Part shown: piece after piece, positions 61,262-64,000 of the stretch
Layout: every line of letters begins with the position of its first letter
Position numbering within the stretch: the stretch's first letter is position 1
Source of the DNA: Magnetospirillum gryphiswaldense MSR-1 v2
GTDB lineage: Bacteria > Pseudomonadota > Alphaproteobacteria > Rhodospirillales > Magnetospirillaceae
NCBI RefSeq assembly: GCF_000513295.1
Contig: NC_023065.1
Coordinates: forward strand, 1,302,001 to 1,366,000
Length of the DNA stretch: 64,000 nt
Reading direction: 5' to 3'
Program-made: the position numbers and the translations under genes
Notes under the pieces: model-generated
Seen by the model: only the letters and a program-made list of their open reading frames with translations
Database searches by the model: none
What the model was told of the DNA's origin: nothing

Positions 61262-63329
61262 GGGTCCCCGTCTTCTTCTTGCTGTTGCAGCCACAGCCGC
61301 CGCCGAATTCCGCCGTGCATTCCGCCATGGTCTTGGAGGCGCGGCTGATCGGGTCGACCATATAGAAGTTGTCGATGGCCGAGGCCAACGGCTTGTCGGT
61401 CAAAGCACCAGCGGTGCCGACACCGGTCCAGGCAGCGGCCTTGACCACGCCTTCGCTGGCGAACACTGGATTGCTGGCGACCATGCGCTCGCGCAGTTGC
61501 TTGACGGTGTCGAAGGCCAACGGCTTGTCGAGAGCGTCGGACAGGGCGCGGATCACCTTCCAGTCTTCCTTGGCCTCACCCGGCGGGAAGATGGCCAGAC
61601 GGGTGCGCTGCACCCGGCCTTCGGTGTTGACGTAGGTGGCGCTCTTTTCCGTGTAGGCGGCGGTGGGCAGGACGACGTCGGCGCGATGGGCGCCGGCATC
61701 GCCATGGGTGCCCAGGTAAACGACGAAAGCGTTACCGAAGCCCTTCATGTCCACTTCGTCGGCACCGGCCAGGAACACCACCGAGATGTCGCCCGAGGCG
61801 GCGCCGGCGATGATACCGGCGGTATCCTTGCCGCCGGCCTGGGGCACGAAGCCCACATCCAGGCCGCCGACGCGGGAAGCGGCGGTGTGCAGCACGTTGA
61901 AGCCGTTCCAGCCGTCCTTGATCACGCCCGAGGCTTCGGCCAGCTTGCCGGCCAGGGCCAGGATGGCGGCGCCGTCCCCACGGGCCAGCGCGCCCTGACC
62001 CAGGATGATGGCCGGCTTGGCCGCGTTCTTTAGCACCTCGGCGAAGGGATGGGTCCCGACGACGATGTCGGCCAGGATGGAGGCCTGCTCGCCCAGCCAG
62101 TCATGCTTGAAGGTCAGATCGGTCTTGGGGCCGATCACCGCCGCCTTGAAGCCGCCCTTCAGCCAACGCTTGCGGATACGGGCATTCAACACCGGCGCCT
62201 CGACGCGCGGGTTGGAGCCGATGATCAGCAAGGCGTCAGCTTCTTCGATGCCGGCGATGGTGCTGTTGAACAGATAGCCGGCGCGGTTGCCGGGGGCCAG
62301 CTTGGCGCCGTCCTGACGGCAATCCATGTTGCCCGAGCCCAGGGCGATCAGCAGATCCTTCAGGGCCTGCATGGTCTCGACGTCGGTCTGGTCACCGGCG
62401 ATGGCGGCGATCTTCGACCCGGCCACGCCCTTGACCTTGCCAGCGATGGCGGCGAAGGCGTCGGACCACGAGGTGGCCGCCAGCTTGCCGTCCTTGCGCA
62501 CGTAAGCACGGTCCAGGCGCTGACGCTTCAGGCCGTCGACGGCGAAGCGCGAGCGATCCGACAGCCATTCCTCGTTGATGTCGTCATTGACGCGGGGAAG
62601 GATGCGGATGACCTCGTTGCCACGGGTATCGACGCGGATGGCCGAGCCCAGGGCGTCCATGGCATCGACGCTTTCGGTCTTCTTCAGTTCCCAGGCGCGA
62701 TAGGTGTAGCTGGCCGGCTTGTTGGTCAGCGCGCCCACCGGGCACAGATCGATCAAATTGCCCGACAGTTCCGACGACACGGCGGCGCCGACATAGCGCC
62801 CGATTTCCAGATGCTCGGACCGGCCCAGGCCGCCCAGCACCGGAGTACCGGCGATTTCGGAAATGAAGCGGATGCAACGGGTGCACTGGATGCAGCGGGT
62901 CATCCAGGTCTGGATCAGCGGACCGTAATTCTTGTCCTCGACCGCCCGCTTCTCTTCCTGATAGCGGCTGCGATCGCCGCCATAGGTCATGGCCTGATCC
63001 TGCAGGTCGCATTCACCGCCCTGGTCGCAGATGGGGCAATCCAGCGGATGGTTGATCAGCAGGAATTCCATCACGCCCTGACGCGCCTTGCGCACATTGG
63101 CGTTGTTGGTGTGCACCACCATCCCCTCACCCACCGGCATGGCGCAGGAGGCGACGGGCTTGGGCATCTTTTCCACTTCCACCAGGCACATGCGGCAATT
63201 GCCGGCCACGGCCAGACGTTCGTGATAGCAAAAACGCGGGATCTCGATGCCGATGGTTTCGGCGGCCTGGAGGATGGTCACCCCGGCTTCGACTTCGATC
63301 TCGGTTCCGTCGATCGTCAGTTTGGGCAT
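61254..63329 (-). CDS. nuoG: NADH-quinone oxidoreductase subunit G
   Basis: Large iron-sulfur subunit of complex I, 691 residues. N-terminal 2Fe-2S ligands ([22 protein letters not shown]), the HX3CX2C cluster site and a ferredoxin-like [10 protein letters not shown], followed by a molybdopterin-fold domain without cofactor. A long cysteine-rich tail ([16 protein letters not shown]) ends it. Follows nuoF by 16 bp. Confidence 0.95.
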   Translation of the reverse strand: MPKLTIDGTEIEVEAGVTILQAAETIGIEIPRFCYHERLAVAGNCRMCLVEVEKMPKPVASCAMPVGEGMVVHTNNANVRKARQGVMEFLLINHPLDCPICDQGGECDLQDQAMTYGGDRSRYQEEKRAVEDKNYGPLIQTWMTRCIQCTRCIRFISEIAGTPVLGGLGRSEHLEIGRYVGAAVSSELSGNLIDLCPVGALTNKPASYTYRAWELKKTESVDAMDALGSAIRVDTRGNEVIRILPRVNDDINEEWLSDRSRFAVDGLKRQRLDRAYVRKDGKLAATSWSDAFAAIAGKVKGVAGSKIAAIAGDQTDVETMQALKDLLIALGSGNMDCRQDGAKLAPGNRAGYLFNSTIAGIEEADALLIIGSNPRVEAPVLNARIRKRWLKGGFKAAVIGPKTDLTFKHDWLGEQASILADIVVGTHPFAEVLKNAAKPAIILGQGALARGDGAAILALAGKLAEASGVIKDGWNGFNVLHTAASRVGGLDVGFVPQAGGKDTAGIIAGAASGDISVVFLAGADEVDMKGFGNAFVVYLGTHGDAGAHRADVVLPTAAYTEKSATYVNTEGRVQRTRLAIFPPGEAKEDWKVIRALSDALDKPLAFDTVKQLRERMVASNPVFASEGVVKAAAWTGVGTAGALTDKPLASAIDNFYMVDPISRASKTMAECTAEFGGGCGCNSKKKTGTHG

Positions 63330-63345
63330 GTTGTCTCTAACCTCC

Positions 63346-64000
63346 TCAGGCCGCGCTGGAATTGCGGGCCCGGATCTTCTTTTCGATCTCGGGGCGGAAA
63401 TTGCGGATCAGACCCTGGATCGGCCAAGCGGCGGCGTCTCCCAGGGCGCAGATGGTGTGGCCTTCCACCTGCTTGGTCACCTGCTGCAACAGGTCGATTT
63501 CCTCGATGGTGGCGTCGCCCTTGTCCATGCGTTCCATCATCCGCCACATCCAGCCGGTGCCTTCGCGGCACGGCGTGCACTGGCCGCAGCTTTCGTGCTT
63601 GTAGAAGCGCGACAGCCGGGTGATGGCGCGGACGATGTCGGTGGACTTGTCCATGACGATGACCGCCGCCGTGCCCAGGCCCGATCCGGCCTCACGCAGG
63701 CCGTCGAAATCCATCGGGCAATTCTCGATCACTTCACGGGTCAGCACCGGGGTCGAACAACCGCCGGGGATGACACCCATCAGATTGTCCCAGCCGCCAC
63801 GGATACCGCCGCAATGCTTGTCGATCAGCTCGCGGAAGCTGATGCCCATTTCCTCTTCCACATTGCACGGCTTGTTCACATGGCCGGAAATGCAGAACAG
63901 CTTGGTGCCCGAGTTCTTGGCCCGGCCCAGGCCGGCGAACCAAGCGCCCGAGCGGCGCAGGATGGCAGGGACAACGGCGATGGATTCGACGTTGTTGACG
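63346..64000 (-). CDS. nuoF: NADH-quinone oxidoreductase subunit F (N-terminus off window)
   Basis: C-terminal half of the NADH- and FMN-binding subunit, about 217 codons seen. Continuous frame to the window edge ([17 protein letters not shown]...). The N3 cluster ligands are [15 protein letters not shown] and the later [16 protein letters not shown] cysteine. The N-terminal FMN/NADH region is beyond position 64000. Confidence 0.95.
   Translation of the reverse strand, partial: VNNVESIAVVPAILRRSGAWFAGLGRAKNSGTKLFCISGHVNKPCNVEEEMGISFRELIDKHCGGIRGGWDNLMGVIPGGCSTPVLTREVIENCPMDFDGLREAGSGLGTAAVIVMDKSTDIVRAITRLSRFYKHESCGQCTPCREGTGWMWRMMERMDKGDATIEEIDLLQQVTKQVEGHTICALGDAAAWPIQGLIRNFRPEIEKKIRARNSSAA

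Overview
The window (about 64 kb, mostly GC-rich) looks like a chromosome segment of a Rhodospirillales-type alphaproteobacterium, most like Magnetospirillum or a close relative. That reading rests on protein resemblance and gene order: nuoF-N followed by birA, coaX and rnj, the dxs-ispA-xseB group, a phasin, and sulfide oxidation genes. No rRNA or marker gene was available to fix the genus.

Layout. 1-1310: first genes of a fatty-acyl or polyene lipid cluster that runs off the left edge. 1530-6967: flavocytochrome c sulfide dehydrogenase (fccAB), then a sulfate permease operon (sbp/cysP, cysT, cysW, cysA). 7032-11343: a hybrid histidine kinase and its response regulator, a tiny lipoprotein and a TauE/SafE exporter. 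11340-13675: an SRAP (yedK-like) gene cut by an IS630 element that inserted exactly where it overlaps tlyA. 13772-20073: a histone-deacetylase-like hydrolase, a ROK sugar kinase, an MBL hydrolase, and a periplasmic binding protein translationally coupled to a sensor kinase. 20202-24614: an SqrR/BigR-type persulfide sensor, dxs, ispA, xseB and rpsD.

24602-30234 is a 5.6 kb integrated element inserted at the 3' end of rpsD and bounded by a 13-bp direct repeat (attL/attR). It carries a tyrosine integrase between two single-domain response regulators, a HUH-type rolling-circle replication initiator preceded by a 34-residue ORF, small mobile-element proteins, and an array of palindromes. The native rpsD terminator now lies beyond attR, and the element supplies its own. 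This is the most novel part of the window.

30405-37152: a phasin with PhaR-like operator sites, an RND efflux pair, a zinc-ribbon miniprotein, and a Tat-targeted sulfide:quinone oxidoreductase next to a DUF5368-type membrane protein. 37231-42084: an aromatic (homogentisate/gentisate-like) catabolic operon. 42400-44868: an exported tail-collar-domain protein, a GNAT-Rrf2 pair and a radical SAM/SPASM protein. 45117-49740: a group-3b-like [NiFe] hydrogenase operon with an inserted cyclic-nucleotide-binding protein, followed by an IclR regulator. 50636-64000: rnj, coaX, birA and nuoN to nuoF, all on the minus strand; nuoF runs off the right edge.

Sulfur metabolism recurs: FccAB and SQR both oxidise sulfide, the ArsR protein has the cysteine spacing of persulfide sensors, and sulfate uptake and a TSUP exporter lie nearby. 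Complex I, the hydrogenase and the quinone-linked sulfide enzymes would share the respiratory chain.
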